DNA from: Tardiphaga sp.
GTDB taxonomy: Bacteria; Pseudomonadota; Alphaproteobacteria; Rhizobiales; Xanthobacteraceae
Direction of reading: 5' to 3'
Length of the DNA: 7,421 nucleotides
NCBI GenBank assembly: GCA_028290325.1
Contig: JAQGJY010000337.1
Span: 1-7,421, forward strand
Translations under genes and position numbers: made by a program
In this document: positions 7,279 through 7,421 of the stretch, piece by piece
Numbering within the stretch: position 1 is the first letter of the stretch
Layout of the letters: every line of letters starts with the position of its first letter
Notes under the pieces: generated by a model
What the model was told of the DNA's origin: nothing
What the model saw: only the letters and a program-made list of their open reading frames with translations
Database searches by the model: none

Positions 7279-7421
7279 TCACACCGCCTCGCGCGTCGCA
7301 TCGAGCCACTGCCTCACCCGCGCGTCGGGATCGGCGTTCTGCGTCACATCACTAACCACGGCGATGGAATCCGCGCCGGCCGCATAGATCGATTCGGCCT
7401 GCTCGAAGGTGATGCCGCCGA
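7279..7421 (-). CDS. thiE: Thiamine phosphate synthase ThiE, C-terminal fragment (runs off window)
   Basis: The last 46 residues and the stop codon are present; the start lies beyond the right edge. The fragment begins with GGI, continues FEQAESIYAAGADSIAVVSD (residues 5-24 of the fragment) and ends in a charged helix (RQWLDATREAV). The GGI phosphate-binding loop followed by 'AGADxIAVVSD' is the closing part of the ThiE TIM barrel. ThiE couples hydroxymethylpyrimidine diphosphate to thiazole phosphate, giving thiamine phosphate. Being directly upstream of thiC on the same strand supports the assignment. TenI-like ThiE paralogues share this C-terminus, so a TenI/ThiE distinction needs the missing part. 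Confidence 0.82.
   Translation of the reverse strand, partial: GGITFEQAESIYAAGADSIAVVSDVTQNADPDARVRQWLDATREAV

Overview
The window looks like ordinary chromosomal DNA from an alphaproteobacterium, most likely Nitrobacteraceae (the Bradyrhizobium / Rhodopseudomonas / Afipia group). This is inferred from the high GC content, GC-rich third codon positions, and proteins that read like that group's AroE, ThiC, DUF1275, DUF2188 and Cys-active-site L,D-transpeptidase. No tRNA, rRNA, CRISPR array, transposase, integrase or phage gene is visible. No gene-free stretch exceeds about 250 bases.

Layout. At the left edge a minus-strand gene begins at 107 and runs off the window; only a signal-anchor-like N-terminus is seen. 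Divergent from it, after a 251-bp gap, is an exported L,D-transpeptidase (359-1159, +) with a long Tyr/Gly/Gln-rich tail. It converges with a minus-strand block: a secreted two-repeat DUF5666-like protein (1183-1803), shikimate dehydrogenase aroE (1883-2731) and a DUF1275 membrane protein (2777-3436). Transcription of the block runs DUF1275, then aroE, then the secreted protein. From a second divergent gap (3437-3591), holding a strong compound inverted repeat, a plus-strand pair leaves: a DUF2188-like small protein (3592-3837) and a DoxX-like membrane protein (3873-4274). A plus-strand lipoprotein of unknown function follows (4464-5048). The right third is thiamine biosynthesis on the minus strand: complete thiC (5163-7097) and, upstream of it, the C-terminal end of thiE (7279-7421).

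How the genes relate. ThiC makes the pyrimidine half of thiamine, and ThiE joins it to the thiazole half, so thiE and thiC form a functional unit in which thiC appears to be distal. AroE is a single shikimate-pathway step whose neighbours have no evident link to aromatic biosynthesis. Several of the rest are envelope proteins (transpeptidase, secreted protein, two membrane proteins, lipoprotein), but nothing shows that they act together. I see no convincing undescribed multi-gene system. The items most worth a second look are the nested inverted repeat in the DUF1275 leader, the repetitive tail of the transpeptidase, the palindrome pair upstream of the DUF5666-like gene, and the lack of a thi-box riboswitch directly before thiC.
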